From the NCBI RefSeq assembly GCF_000504245.1, contig NZ_KI632509.1:248001-312000 (forward strand): 64,000 nt of DNA, written 5' to 3'. The stretch comes from Haloechinothrix halophila YIM 93223. Lineage in GTDB: Bacteria; Actinomycetota; Actinomycetes; Mycobacteriales; Pseudonocardiaceae. The notes beneath the pieces are model-generated. The model saw only the letters and a program-made list of their open reading frames with translations. It was not told the origin of the DNA and searched no databases. This document shows, piece by piece, positions 9,362 to 17,663 of the stretch; the stretch's first letter is position 1; every line of letters starts with the position of its first letter. A program made the translations under genes and the position numbers.

Positions 9362-9445
9362 GGTGCGACTCACGACCACCAAGGTGCGACTCACGCGAAA
9401 TAGGGTGCGACTCGCGGCCACCAAGGTGCGACTCGCGGCACCTAA
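9362..9445. repeat. 21-bp tandem array upstream of menG
   Basis: Four consecutive 21-bp units (9362, 9383, 9404 and 9425) share the core GGTGCGACTC followed by CGCGGCCACCAA-like sequence, with a fifth degenerate unit to about 9466. The array fills the gap between the DUF3592 gene and menG and overlaps the last codon of the former. Units 1 and 3 are the most alike. Its role is unknown. It could be a protein-binding array in the menG leader or a minisatellite. Confidence 0.85.
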
Positions 9446-9864
9446 GCGGGGGACTCGCGACGGCGGAGCCACCAGAGCAACGGGCCCGCGATGAGCCAGG
9501 TGACCGCGATGGTGACACCCGTGGGGAGCAGGCTCAGCGTGAACGTCCTGCCAGCGACCCGCACCAGGTCGGGGTTGGTGACGTCGTACTCGACGTGCAC
9601 CAACTGCCCCTCAACGAGGCCACCTGGGTAGAGCACGCCGTCCTGCGAGATGTGCACCGCGCCGTCCGCTGTCTCGAACCGGACGATAGTCCGGTCCCAG
9701 CCGACCGACAGCACCTCGGCGTTAGCCGCACCGAGGTTCGACTCGATCGCGCTGTCATTGCGGTAGGCGGCGAGCACAAGGACCAGCATCAGCAGCGTGA
9801 TCAGGCCAGCGACGCCGAGCACAACCCAGCGCGCGATCCGCCATCGCCGTCGCTGCCGCGCCAT
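9442..9864 (-). CDS. DUF3592-type membrane protein
   Basis: A 140-residue protein with a transmembrane helix at about residues 12-34, a central beta-rich extracytoplasmic region of about 75 residues ([15 protein letters not shown]...[15 protein letters not shown]) and a second helix at about 110-132 ending in WWLRRRES. This two-helix topology with a small beta domain fits the DUF3592 family, whose function is unknown. It lies between menD and menG on the same strand. The ATG at 9864 has AGGTG upstream. GTG at 9873 is an alternative. Confidence 0.7.
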   Translation of the reverse strand: MARQRRRWRIARWVVLGVAGLITLLMLVLVLAAYRNDSAIESNLGAANAEVLSVGWDRTIVRFETADGAVHISQDGVLYPGGLVEGQLVHVEYDVTNPDLVRVAGRTFTLSLLPTGVTIAVTWLIAGPLLWWLRRRESPA

Positions 9865-9916
9865 CGTCGTCACACCTGCAGAGGCTACTGCGGCGCCGTC
9901 ACGCACTGCCGTCCCG

Positions 9917-11608
9917 TCAGGCACCGACGCCGTCCCGCACCGCGCGGGAGACGGCCGCGCGCAGCCTGCCGTGCAGGTCCCTGCGGGTGTCACGGTCGAT
10001 ACCGACCTCGACAACGCGCAGGCCGTCCGGCGGCCGCAGCGCATCGCGCAGCTCATCGCTGCTGGTCACCAGCGTGTGCGGGACGCCGTAGCCCGCGCAG
10101 AGCGCCCCGATATTCGCGCCGTGTGGCGTGCCGAAGACCCGCTCGAAGCTGCGGCTGTGCGCCGGTTCACCCTGTTCGAGCAGCGAGAAGATACCGCCGC
10201 CGTCGTCGTTGACGACCACGATCGTCAAGTCGGGGCGGCGTTCGAGAGTACCGGTGAGCAGACCGTTGCTGTCGTGCAGGAACGTCAGGTCACCGAGCAA
10301 CGCATACGACGGGCCGTGGTGCACCAAAGCGGCGCCGACGGCGGCGGACACCGTGCCGTCGATGCCTGCTACGCCCCGGTTGCGGTGCACGATCACGTCG
10401 GGCCGCACCGGACCAGCTGCGAGCGCGATATCGCGAGTCGGGTTGGACGAGCCGACAACCAGCAGCGAGTCGCTGGGCAGCGCGGCCATGACGTCGGCGG
10501 CCACGGCGGGGCCGGTCGGCCACGGCTCTGCGGCGAGTGCGGCGTTCACGGCGTCGCGGGCGGCGGCGTCGGCGGCACGCCAGCACGCGAGCCACTCTGG
10601 GTCGGCGGGCTTCGTCGGCTCGGCGAACCACTGCCCGACCTGCCGCACGTTGTGGGCAGGCGCTGGCCAGTCCGTGTCCGGCCGGACGAGCAGCACCTCA
10701 ACGTCCGCGTCCGCGAGCAGTTGCTGCACCTGCCGGAACACCGTGGGACGTCCGATGCAGAGGACCTGCTCCGGCTTATGGGCCGCGACAAACTCCGGCA
10801 CCGCGAGCAGCCACGCGCCGCTGGTGATCGCGGAGTCGCCAGACACCCCCGCACCACCGGTCTCGGCGATCAACGGCCAGCCATTGGCCTCCGCCCACTC
10901 GGCGGCCGCCGCGACCCCCGAGTCACAGGCGATGACGAGGCCGGTACGGGTGGAGGGCACGACGAACGCGGGCAGCGCGCCGTAGTCGGGCAGTTCGGTC
11001 CAGCGCTGGCCGTTTGGCCTGCCGTCGAGTGGTTCCGGCCACGCATCGGCGTCCTGCCCCGCGTCGGGGACCAGCGGCTCGCGAAACGGCACGTTGAGGT
11101 GCACCGGACCGGAACGCCACTCGCCGTAGGCGGCGTTCCACGCCCGGCAGACCTGGCTGCGCCAGTAGGCGTTCTGCCCGGTGTGGGTGTCGGCGATAGC
11201 CAGCTCATTGAAGTAGCGAACGGCATCGCCGTAGAGCCGATCCTGGTCGATGACCTGGTTCGCGCCGGACGCGCGCAGCTCGGGCGGGCGGTCGGCGGTC
11301 AGCACGATCAGCGGCACCCCCGCGCGGTCGGCTTCGAGCACGGCGGGGTGGAAGTTGGCGGCAGCGGTGCCAGAGGTGCAGACGACCACGGTGGGACGTC
11401 CGGTACGCGCGGCGATGCCCAGCGCAAGGAAGCCAGCGGAGCGCTCGTCAATGCGAACGTGCAGGCTGACCCTGCCCGCCTCGGCGGCATCGAACAGCGC
11501 CATGGACAGCGGCGCGTTTCGGGAGCCTGGGCACAGCACGACGTGCGACACGGTGTTGCGCACGAGTTCGTCGACGAGCACCCTCGCCTGAGCTGTCGAC
11601 GGATTCAC
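9917..11608 (-). CDS. menD: 2-succinyl-5-enolpyruvyl-6-hydroxy-3-cyclohexene-1-carboxylate synthase
   Basis: The thiamine-diphosphate enzyme that joins isochorismate and 2-oxoglutarate early in menaquinone synthesis. The 563-residue protein shows the N-terminal VLCPGSRNAPLSMAL, the ThDP-activating glutamate region (HVRIDERSAGFLALG), the CTSGTAAANFHPAV segment and, near residue 420, the ThDP/metal motif GDLTFLHDSNGL...VVNDDGGGIF. It is divergent from menB across only 54 bp, so the two promoters must overlap. The start is GTG. Confidence 0.96.
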   Translation of the reverse strand: MNPSTAQARVLVDELVRNTVSHVVLCPGSRNAPLSMALFDAAEAGRVSLHVRIDERSAGFLALGIAARTGRPTVVVCTSGTAAANFHPAVLEADRAGVPLIVLTADRPPELRASGANQVIDQDRLYGDAVRYFNELAIADTHTGQNAYWRSQVCRAWNAAYGEWRSGPVHLNVPFREPLVPDAGQDADAWPEPLDGRPNGQRWTELPDYGALPAFVVPSTRTGLVIACDSGVAAAAEWAEANGWPLIAETGGAGVSGDSAITSGAWLLAVPEFVAAHKPEQVLCIGRPTVFRQVQQLLADADVEVLLVRPDTDWPAPAHNVRQVGQWFAEPTKPADPEWLACWRAADAAARDAVNAALAAEPWPTGPAVAADVMAALPSDSLLVVGSSNPTRDIALAAGPVRPDVIVHRNRGVAGIDGTVSAAVGAALVHHGPSYALLGDLTFLHDSNGLLTGTLERRPDLTIVVVNDDGGGIFSLLEQGEPAHSRSFERVFGTPHGANIGALCAGYGVPHTLVTSSDELRDALRPPDGLRVVEVGIDRDTRRDLHGRLRAAVSRAVRDGVGA

Positions 11609-11662
11609 CTGGCGGCCCCGCTGCGATCACTGGGTGTCGGCACACGGCATATTCTCCCAGAC

Positions 11663-12586
11663 ATGCCAGCCACACGAGTGTCCGAACTGTTCGACCCCTC
11701 CGCGTGGGAAGAGGTCGACGGGTTCGACTTCACCGACATCACCTATCACTGCTCCACCGAGAGCCGCTCGGGTAAGCGCGTGCTCCGGATTGCCTTCAAC
11801 CGTCCTGACGTGCGCAACGCGTTCCGTCCGCACACTGTGGACGAGCTGTACCGCGCGCTCGACCACGCGAGGATGTGCTCCGACGTCGGCGCCGTCCTGC
11901 TCACCGGGAACGGACCGTCGCCGCGCGATGGCGGCTGGGCGTTCTGTTCCGGTGGTGACCAGCGTATTCGCGGCAAGACCGGATATCAGTACGCCGACGG
12001 GGAGACGTCAGACACGGTGGACCCGGCGCGGGCCGGTCGGCTGCACATCCTCGAGGTGCAGCGGTTGATCCGTTTCATGCCGAAGGTCGTGATCTGCGTG
12101 GTGCCTGGTTGGGCAGCGGGCGGCGGCCACTCGCTGCACGTGGTGTGCGATCTCACACTCGCCTCGCGCGAGCACGCGCGATTCAAGCAGACCGACGCCG
12201 ACGTCGGCTCGTTCGACGGCGGATTCGGCTCGGCGTACCTGGCGAAGATGGTCGGGCAGAAGTTCGCGCGGGAGATCTTCTTCCTCGGCCGCTCATACGA
12301 CGCCGAACAGATGCACAACATGGGCGCGGTCAACGCCGTCGTGCCGCACGAGTCGCTTGAGGCCGAGGCGCTGGAGTGGGCGTGGGACGTCAATGGCAAG
12401 TCGCCAACGGCGCAGCGGATGCTCAAGTACGCCTTCAACCTGGTCGACGACGGCCTTGTCGGCCAGCAACTGTTCGCTGGCGAGACCACGCGGCTGGCGT
12501 ACATGACGGACGAAGCCGTCGAGGGCAGGGACTCGTTCCTGCAGAAGCGGGAGCCGGACTGGTCGGCGTATCCGTACTTTTACTGA
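11663..12586 (+). CDS. menB: 1,4-dihydroxy-2-naphthoyl-CoA synthase
   Basis: A crotonase-fold enzyme that cyclises o-succinylbenzoyl-CoA. Visible motifs are AFNRPDVRNAFRPHTVDEL, the oxyanion-hole segment FCSGGDQRIRGKTGYQY, PGWAAGGGHSLHVVCDL, and the catalytic-loop region DADVGSFDGGFGSAYLAK. The C-terminus DWSAYPYFY matches the family end. The ATG at 11663 gives 307 residues, close to the mycobacterial enzyme. It is transcribed away from menD. Confidence 0.96.
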   Translation: MPATRVSELFDPSAWEEVDGFDFTDITYHCSTESRSGKRVLRIAFNRPDVRNAFRPHTVDELYRALDHARMCSDVGAVLLTGNGPSPRDGGWAFCSGGDQRIRGKTGYQYADGETSDTVDPARAGRLHILEVQRLIRFMPKVVICVVPGWAAGGGHSLHVVCDLTLASREHARFKQTDADVGSFDGGFGSAYLAKMVGQKFAREIFFLGRSYDAEQMHNMGAVNAVVPHESLEAEALEWAWDVNGKSPTAQRMLKYAFNLVDDGLVGQQLFAGETTRLAYMTDEAVEGRDSFLQKREPDWSAYPYFY

Positions 12587-12617
12587 CGGCGTGCCGTGCG
12601 GTGCCGAGTGGTCCGGT

Positions 12618-12702
12618 GTTGATCTACTTCCTGCGCGCCGCGACCACGAGAACCGAAAATATCGGACATACCCTGGTCGCACGGCGCAGGAAGCTGATCA
12701 AC
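12618..12702. repeat. Long inverted repeat, family B copy 1
   Basis: Two 29-bp arms (12618-12646 and 12674-12702; 24 of 29 positions pair) surround a 27-bp loop. The arm begins GTTGATC, continues CTTCCTGCGC and ends GCGACCA. It lies 31 bp after the menB stop. The same arms occur at 30194-30278 and 31802-31894. A hairpin terminator role is plausible, but the sequence conservation between copies points to a mobile or dispersed palindromic element. Confidence 0.8.
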
Positions 12703-12739
12703 TACGTGCGGCACAGCTAGCCGAGAACGGGAGTGTGGC

Positions 12740-13270
12740 GTGAGGTACGCGGACGCACCGGAAGCGCACGTCGAGTGCCGGGTACAAGCGTCGCCGTCGC
12801 GGGTGTGGTCGCTGGTGAGCGACATCGAACTGCCCGTCCGGTTCAGTCCCGAGCTGCAGCGAGTCGAGTGGACCGGCGACGCGACCGGTCCCGCGCTCGG
12901 TGCGACGTTCATCGGGCACAACCGCAACCAGATCCTCGGCGAGTGGCGGACGCTCTCGCGGGTCGTCGAGCTGGTGCCGGAGCGCGTGTTCGCCTGGGCG
13001 GTCTTCGACGCGGACGGCGTCTTCGGCGGATCGGCCGCGAAGCCGGACGCTCCCGCGGCGACCTGGCGGTTCGAGCTGGCGCCGGACGGCGACGGCGACG
13101 CGACGCTGCTGCGGCAGTCCGCCCGGCTCGGGCCGGGTCCGTCCGGGCTCACGCTGGCCATCGACCGCGCGCCGGACCGGGAGGAGGCGATCGTCGCCTA
13201 CCGGGTGGACGACCTCCACAACGGCATGCGGACCACGCTCGACGGCATCAAGGCCCTCGCGGAGGCCTAG
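12740..13270 (+). CDS. SRPBCC (START-like) family protein
   Basis: A 176-residue protein with the helix-grip pattern: an N-terminal beta strand HVECRVQASPSRVWSLVSDIELPVRFSPEL, middle strands (LGATFIGHNRNQILGEW, RVFAWAVFD) and a long C-terminal helix (DDLHNGMRTTLDGIKALAEA). Such proteins bind hydrophobic ligands or act as cyclases or dehydratases in polyketide pathways. Nothing here identifies a substrate. The GTG start has GGGAG seven bases upstream. It converges on glmS with a nine-base gap. Confidence 0.75.
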   Translation: MRYADAPEAHVECRVQASPSRVWSLVSDIELPVRFSPELQRVEWTGDATGPALGATFIGHNRNQILGEWRTLSRVVELVPERVFAWAVFDADGVFGGSAAKPDAPAATWRFELAPDGDGDATLLRQSARLGPGPSGLTLAIDRAPDREEAIVAYRVDDLHNGMRTTLDGIKALAEA

Positions 13271-13279
13271 CGGGTCTTC

Positions 13280-15106
13280 TCACTCCACGGTGACACTCTT
13301 CGCCAGGTTGCGCGGCTTGTCGATGTCGCGGCCGAGGCGCAGCGCCAAGTGATAGGCGAACAGTTGCAGCGGGATCGTCAGCAGGATCGGGTCCAGCTCC
13401 GGCGTCGCGTGCGGCACGCGGATCTCGGCGTCAACGAGGCCGGCTGGCAGGTCGGCGTTGGTCACCGCGATCACCGGGCCACCACGCGCCTTGATCTGCT
13501 CGATCGTGCCGACGTTCTTGGCGAGCAGTTCATCGTCCGGGACGAGTACCACCGACGGCATCGTCTCGTCGATCAGCGCGAGCGGCCCGTGCTTCAACTC
13601 GGAAGCCTGGTACGCCTCGGCGTGAACGTAGGAGATCTCCTTGAGCTTCTGCGCGCCTTCGCGCGCGGCGGGCCAGCACCGCACGCGACCGATGAAGAAC
13701 ATCCCGCGCGCCTCGTGGAATCGGTCGGCGACCTTGGCGATCTGGTCCTCGGTCGCCAAGATCTCGGCCAACAGCTCTGGCAGCGCGGCGAGCCCGTTGA
13801 CGAGCCGGGTGCCATTGGCGACCGAGAGGTCACGCACCCGCCCGAGCAGCAGTGCGAGCAACGCGAACGAGAAACTCATACTGGTCACGGCCTTGGTCGA
13901 CGCCACGGACACCTCTGGCCCTGAGTGCAGCAGCACGCCGTGGCCGCACTCCCGCGCGATGGCGCTGCCGACGACGTTGACGACGCCGATGACCTGCCCG
14001 CCCTTGCGTTGCAGCTCGCGCACGGCGGCGAGGGTGTCCGCGGTTTCACCTGACTGGCTGACGGCGACGTAGAGCGTGTCGCCGTCGATGACCGGGTTGC
14101 GGTAGCGGAACTCCGACGCGGGCTCGGCGTCCGCTGGCAGCCGCGCCAGCTCCTCGACAAGGTTCGCGCCGATCTGGCCCGCGTAGTACGCCGAGCCGCA
14201 GCCGAGGAACTTCACGCTGCGCACGGCCCTGAGCGCCCGTGCGTCCAGGTTGATCCCGCCGAGCCTGGCGGTGGAGAACCGCTCGTCGAGCCTGCCGAGC
14301 AGCGCCCGCCGGATGGCCTCCGGCTGCTCGTGCATCTCCTTGTGCATGAAGTTGTCGTAGCCGTCGAGCTGGAAGTCGGTGTCGTCGACGTCCACTGTGG
14401 TGGGTGACTTCGCTGTGCTGCGGGCCTGCAACGTGCTGGTGCGGTAGTCATCGGCCGTCAGGGTGGCCAGCTCGCCGTCGTCCAGGTAGACGACGCTCTG
14501 GGTATAGCGGACCAGCGCGGCGACGTCGGAGGCGACGAACATCTCGCCGTCGCCCACACCGAGCACGATCGGGCTGCCGTTGCGCGCGACCACCAGCTCC
14601 CCCGGCTTGGTCGCGTCGATGACGACGATCCCGTACGCGCCGTCGACGTCGTGCAACGCGGTGCGCACCGCCGCTTCCAGTGATTCCGCGCCGTCGTCGA
14701 GCGCTTTGGCGACCAGGTGCGCGATGGCCTCGGTGTCGGTGTCCGATGCGAAGCTGACGCCGTCGGCGGTGAGGCGAGCCCGCAGCTCGTCGGCGTTTTC
14801 CAGGATGCCGTTGTGGACGACGGCGATGCGCTTGCTCGCGTCCTGCTGCGGGTGAGCGTTGGCGTCGGTCGGCTCGCCGTGGGTGGCCCAGCGGGTGTGC
14901 GCGATGCCGGACGTCGCGGGCAGTCCCTCGCCAACGAGTTCCCGCAGCTCACCGACCCGCACGGCAGCCTTGGTGACCTTGAGCCGGTTGCGGTGCGGCA
15001 CGGCGATACCGGCCGAGTCGTAGCCGCGATACTCCAGCCGGTGCAGGCCCTCAAGCAGGATCGGGGTCGCGCGTCTGCCGCCGACGTAGCCCACGATGCC
15101 GCACAT
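13280..15106 (-). CDS. glmS: Glutamine-fructose-6-phosphate aminotransferase (isomerizing)
   Basis: Makes glucosamine-6-phosphate for peptidoglycan. The protein is 608 residues. The N-terminal Ntn glutaminase domain starts MCGIVGYVGGR, with Cys2 as nucleophile after removal of Met, and contains HTRWATHGEP and HNGILEN. Two SIS sugar-binding domains follow, with GCGSAYYAGQIG near residue 300, SQSGETADTL, and the C-terminal DIDKPRNLAKSVTVE. The ATG has GGGAGG five bases upstream. Confidence 0.97.
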   Translation of the reverse strand: MCGIVGYVGGRRATPILLEGLHRLEYRGYDSAGIAVPHRNRLKVTKAAVRVGELRELVGEGLPATSGIAHTRWATHGEPTDANAHPQQDASKRIAVVHNGILENADELRARLTADGVSFASDTDTEAIAHLVAKALDDGAESLEAAVRTALHDVDGAYGIVVIDATKPGELVVARNGSPIVLGVGDGEMFVASDVAALVRYTQSVVYLDDGELATLTADDYRTSTLQARSTAKSPTTVDVDDTDFQLDGYDNFMHKEMHEQPEAIRRALLGRLDERFSTARLGGINLDARALRAVRSVKFLGCGSAYYAGQIGANLVEELARLPADAEPASEFRYRNPVIDGDTLYVAVSQSGETADTLAAVRELQRKGGQVIGVVNVVGSAIARECGHGVLLHSGPEVSVASTKAVTSMSFSFALLALLLGRVRDLSVANGTRLVNGLAALPELLAEILATEDQIAKVADRFHEARGMFFIGRVRCWPAAREGAQKLKEISYVHAEAYQASELKHGPLALIDETMPSVVLVPDDELLAKNVGTIEQIKARGGPVIAVTNADLPAGLVDAEIRVPHATPELDPILLTIPLQLFAYHLALRLGRDIDKPRNLAKSVTVE

Positions 15107-15119
15107 GTGTCCTCCCTTG

Positions 15120-15398
15120 TTAGCCGTAGACGATGCGCCGTAGCTGACGCTCCGTCACCTCGCCAGCGCCGACTGGCCGCCGCGCCAGTTCCGCTGCGAT
15201 CCGCGTCCACGCCTCGGCGTTCTTGCGGCCTCTGCGGCGCAGTTCGGCATGCCGCCGCCGGACGTACTCCTCCCGCGTCTCGCCGTAGTAAGCGATGACG
15301 TCGGCGATCACGCGCGCCGCGACGTTCTCCGGGAGTCCTGTCGTGCCTGCGACGTGCCGGACGAGATCTTCCGGCAGGTGTCGGTCGGCAGCGGGCAC
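15120..15398 (-). CDS. Conserved hypothetical protein upstream of glmS
   Basis: A 92-residue, largely alpha-helical, arginine-rich protein ending in TERQLRRIVYG, with a central YVRRRHAELRRRGRKNAEAW. I recall uncharacterised bacterial proteins of this type but cannot assign a function. It ends 13 bp before glmS on the same strand, so the two are probably cotranscribed. The start is GTG. The divergent neighbour is menE. Confidence 0.6.
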   Translation of the reverse strand: MPAADRHLPEDLVRHVAGTTGLPENVAARVIADVIAYYGETREEYVRRRHAELRRRGRKNAEAWTRIAAELARRPVGAGEVTERQLRRIVYG

Positions 15399-15431
15399 AG
15401 GCGTCAGCCTGTCACCCGGTCGAGTGTTTCA

Positions 15432-15462
15432 GCAAGCTTCTTGCCCGATTTCGGGCAGGGAC
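15432..15462. other. Two small hairpins in the 15398 gene-menE divergent region
   Basis: GCAAGCTTCTTGC and GCCCGATTTCGGGC are adjacent perfect inverted repeats within the 154-bp gap between two divergent genes. They could be operators for either promoter. No regulator can be named. Confidence 0.4.
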
Positions 15463-15498
15463 GAGTTTCGGCGGAGGTTGTTCGGCCCGGCTGGGAGT

Positions 15499-15520
15499 GA
15501 GTAAGAGCCCTTCGTCGCAC
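15499..15520 (+). promoter_or_regulatory. Shared element upstream of menE
   Basis: The run GAGTAAGAGCCCTTCGTCGC followed by AC ends exactly 32 bp before the menE ATG. An almost identical run ends exactly 32 bp before the menA ATG (16732-16754). Equal spacing suggests a shared promoter/leader or operator. The TAAGAG/TAGGAA part could serve as a -10 element. Confidence 0.5.
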
Positions 15521-15552
15521 TGCCCACGGCCACATACCGCACAATCGTTCGG

Positions 15553-16686
15553 ATGAACGTGGTGGAGGTCGACGGCACGCCGGACGCAGCGCGGAGGCTG
15601 ATGCGGGCGCTAACCGACGCGCTCGACGGCGGCGACACCGTGCTGCCCCTCGCGGCCAACACCCCCGACGCCGAACCGCCGCCGGACGCGCCGTCGTCGG
15701 CCGCCGCGGTGATCAGGACATCGGGCTCGACGGGGACACCGAAGGACGTGCTGCTGTCCGCCCGCGCGCTCACCGCATCGGCGACGGCCACGCACGCGCG
15801 ACTAGGCGGGCCAGGGCATTGGCTACTCGCCACGCCCGCGCATTACATCGGCGGCTTGCAGGTGCTGGTGCGTTCGTTGCTCGCGGGCACAGAGCCGGGC
15901 GTGCTCGATCTGTCCAGTGGCTTCCAGCCCGAGGCCTTCGCGCAGGTCAGCAAGGCCCTACCGGGGGAAGGTCCGCGCTACACCGCGCTGGTGCCGACAC
16001 AGCTCGCCCGGCTGCTCGACGCCGGGCAAGCCGACGCCGCGGCGTCGTTCGACGCGATCATCATCGGCGGCGCCGCCCTGCCTACCGGGTTACGCGAGCG
16101 CGCCGAGGACAACGGCGTCCGCGTGATCAGCGCGTACGGCATGAGCGAAACGGCGGGCGGCTGCGTCTACGACGGCGTCCCGCTCGACGGCGTGCGGGTG
16201 GCGACAGACGCGCCCACCGAGGCAGGACGCGTGCGGCTCACCGGACCGATACTGGCGGACGGTTACCTGAACGACGATGCCGAGACGTCAGCCGCCTTCC
16301 GAGACGGCTGGTTCCACACCAACGACCTCGGCCGCATCTCCCCGGACGGCCGCCTGGAGATCCTGGGACGCGCGGACGACGTCATCAACACCGGCGGGGT
16401 AAAGGTCGCCGCCCACGCCGTCGCGGATGCCCTGCTGTCCCACCGGGGTGTGCGGGACGCCTGCGTCGTCGGCCTGCAAGACCCGGACTGGGGCGAGGCG
16501 GTCGTCGCCGCCGTCGTCCCGCACGACCCCGAGCGGCCACCAGCACCGGACGACCTCACGGCGCACGTCCGGACCGCCCTCGGCGCGCCGTCCGCACCGA
16601 AGCGTGTCCGGTTCGTCGCGGAACTCCCGCTGCGGGGTCCAGGCAAGCCGGACCACGACGCCGTGCGCCGCCTGTTGCGAAGCTGA
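15553..16686 (+). CDS. menE: o-Succinylbenzoate-CoA ligase
   Basis: An adenylate-forming enzyme that activates o-succinylbenzoate for MenB. The protein is 377 residues, typical of the short actinobacterial MenE. Motifs are the P-loop RTSGSTGTPKDVLLS (the usual lysine is present), ALVPTQLARLL, the adenine-binding SAYGMSETAGGCVYDG, FHTNDLGRISPDGRLEILGRADD near residue 250 and the C-terminal lysine motif LRGPGKPD. It is the first gene to the right of a divergent promoter region. Confidence 0.93.
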   Translation: MNVVEVDGTPDAARRLMRALTDALDGGDTVLPLAANTPDAEPPPDAPSSAAAVIRTSGSTGTPKDVLLSARALTASATATHARLGGPGHWLLATPAHYIGGLQVLVRSLLAGTEPGVLDLSSGFQPEAFAQVSKALPGEGPRYTALVPTQLARLLDAGQADAAASFDAIIIGGAALPTGLRERAEDNGVRVISAYGMSETAGGCVYDGVPLDGVRVATDAPTEAGRVRLTGPILADGYLNDDAETSAAFRDGWFHTNDLGRISPDGRLEILGRADDVINTGGVKVAAHAVADALLSHRGVRDACVVGLQDPDWGEAVVAAVVPHDPERPPAPDDLTAHVRTALGAPSAPKRVRFVAELPLRGPGKPDHDAVRRLLRS

Positions 16687-16699
16687 CCCGCGCATTATT

Positions 16700-16754
16700 G
16701 CCAAGAAGGGATTCTTGCGAGCGCCACACGCGAGTAGGAAGCCCTTCGTCGCAC
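16700..16754 (+). promoter_or_regulatory. menA upstream element with imperfect stem-loop
   Basis: Positions 16732-16754 repeat the menE upstream element with one inserted base and one substitution, again ending 32 bp before the start codon. An inverted partner lies at about 16700-16719 (CCAAGAAGGGATTCTTGCG), pairing at roughly 15 of 20 positions. CAAGAAGGGATTCTTG is itself a small hairpin. This may be a regulatory element or an intergenic palindromic repeat. Confidence 0.45.
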
Positions 16755-16786
16755 CCCACCCGGCGACATCGGCAAGAATGCACCCC

Positions 16787-17659
16787 ATGGCAACGATCAC
16801 CGCATGGGTGCAGGGCGCACGTCTCCGCACGCTGCCAAACGCCGTCGCGCCGGTCGTCGTCGGCGCAGGGGCCGCGGCCGAACTGGACGCGTTCTCCTGG
16901 CTGCGCTCGACACTGGCGCTCATCGTCGCGCTGGCGCTGATCGTCGGCGTGAACTACGCGAACGACTACTCCGACGGCGTGCGTGGCACCGACGACGATC
17001 GCGTCGGACCGCTGCGGCTGGTCGCCTCCGGCACCGCCGAAGCGAAGTCCGTGCTCGCGGCGGCACTCAGCAGTTTCGTGCTCGCCTGCGTCGCGGGGCT
17101 CGCGCTGGTCATCCTCAGCGGCGCATGGTGGCTGCTCGCGGTCGGGGCGGCGTGCGTCGGCGGCGCATGGTTTTACACCGGCGGCACACGCCCGTACGGC
17201 TACGCGGGCTTCGGCGAGATCGCGGTGTTCGTGTTCTTCGGCCTCGCCGCCGTGCTCGGCACGGTCTATGTCCAGGCGGGCACGGTCAGCCTGCTCGCGC
17301 TGGGCAGCGCGGTGGCGGTGGGCGCGTTCTCGTCTGCGGTGCTGCTGGCCAACAACCTGCGAGACATCCCAAGCGACGCCGAGGCTGGCAAGCGCACCCT
17401 CGCGGTCAAGCTCGGCGATCGCCACACGCGGACGCTCTACCTCGCGCTGATCGTGCTGCCGTTCGCGGTGACCATCGCGATGGCGTTCGCACTGCCGCCA
17501 GTGCTGCTCGCGTCCGTGACCGCGCTCGCGTTACTCCGCCCGGCACGCACCATCCTCAGCCGCGCGACGGGCCGCGCACTCATCCCCGTCCTCGCCGACA
17601 CCGGGCTGGCACTCCTGCTCTGGGCGGTCGTCACCGGCGCGGTGCTGGCAGCGGCCTGA
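16787..17659 (+). CDS. menA: 1,4-dihydroxy-2-naphthoate polyprenyltransferase
   Basis: A UbiA-superfamily integral membrane enzyme that attaches the polyprenyl tail in menaquinone synthesis. The 290 residues contain eight or nine hydrophobic helices. The first prenyl-diphosphate/Mg2+ site is VNYANDYSDGVRGTDDDR (near residue 50) and the second is LANNLRDIPSDAEAGKRT (near residue 190). The N-terminal WVQGARLRTLPNAVAPV is typical of MenA. It ends five bases before the convergent cds1-like gene. Confidence 0.95.
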   Translation: MATITAWVQGARLRTLPNAVAPVVVGAGAAAELDAFSWLRSTLALIVALALIVGVNYANDYSDGVRGTDDDRVGPLRLVASGTAEAKSVLAAALSSFVLACVAGLALVILSGAWWLLAVGAACVGGAWFYTGGTRPYGYAGFGEIAVFVFFGLAAVLGTVYVQAGTVSLLALGSAVAVGAFSSAVLLANNLRDIPSDAEAGKRTLAVKLGDRHTRTLYLALIVLPFAVTIAMAFALPPVLLASVTALALLRPARTILSRATGRALIPVLADTGLALLLWAVVTGAVLAAA

Positions 17660-17663
17660 GCGG

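Noticed and set aside
9362-9466. Possible CRISPR array
   Set aside because: Units are directly adjacent at 21 bp without spacers, and no cas genes are present.
9797-11662. N-terminal extension of the menB frame
   Set aside because: It runs antisense through menD. The MenB family start at 11663 fits, and the upstream peptide has no MenB similarity.
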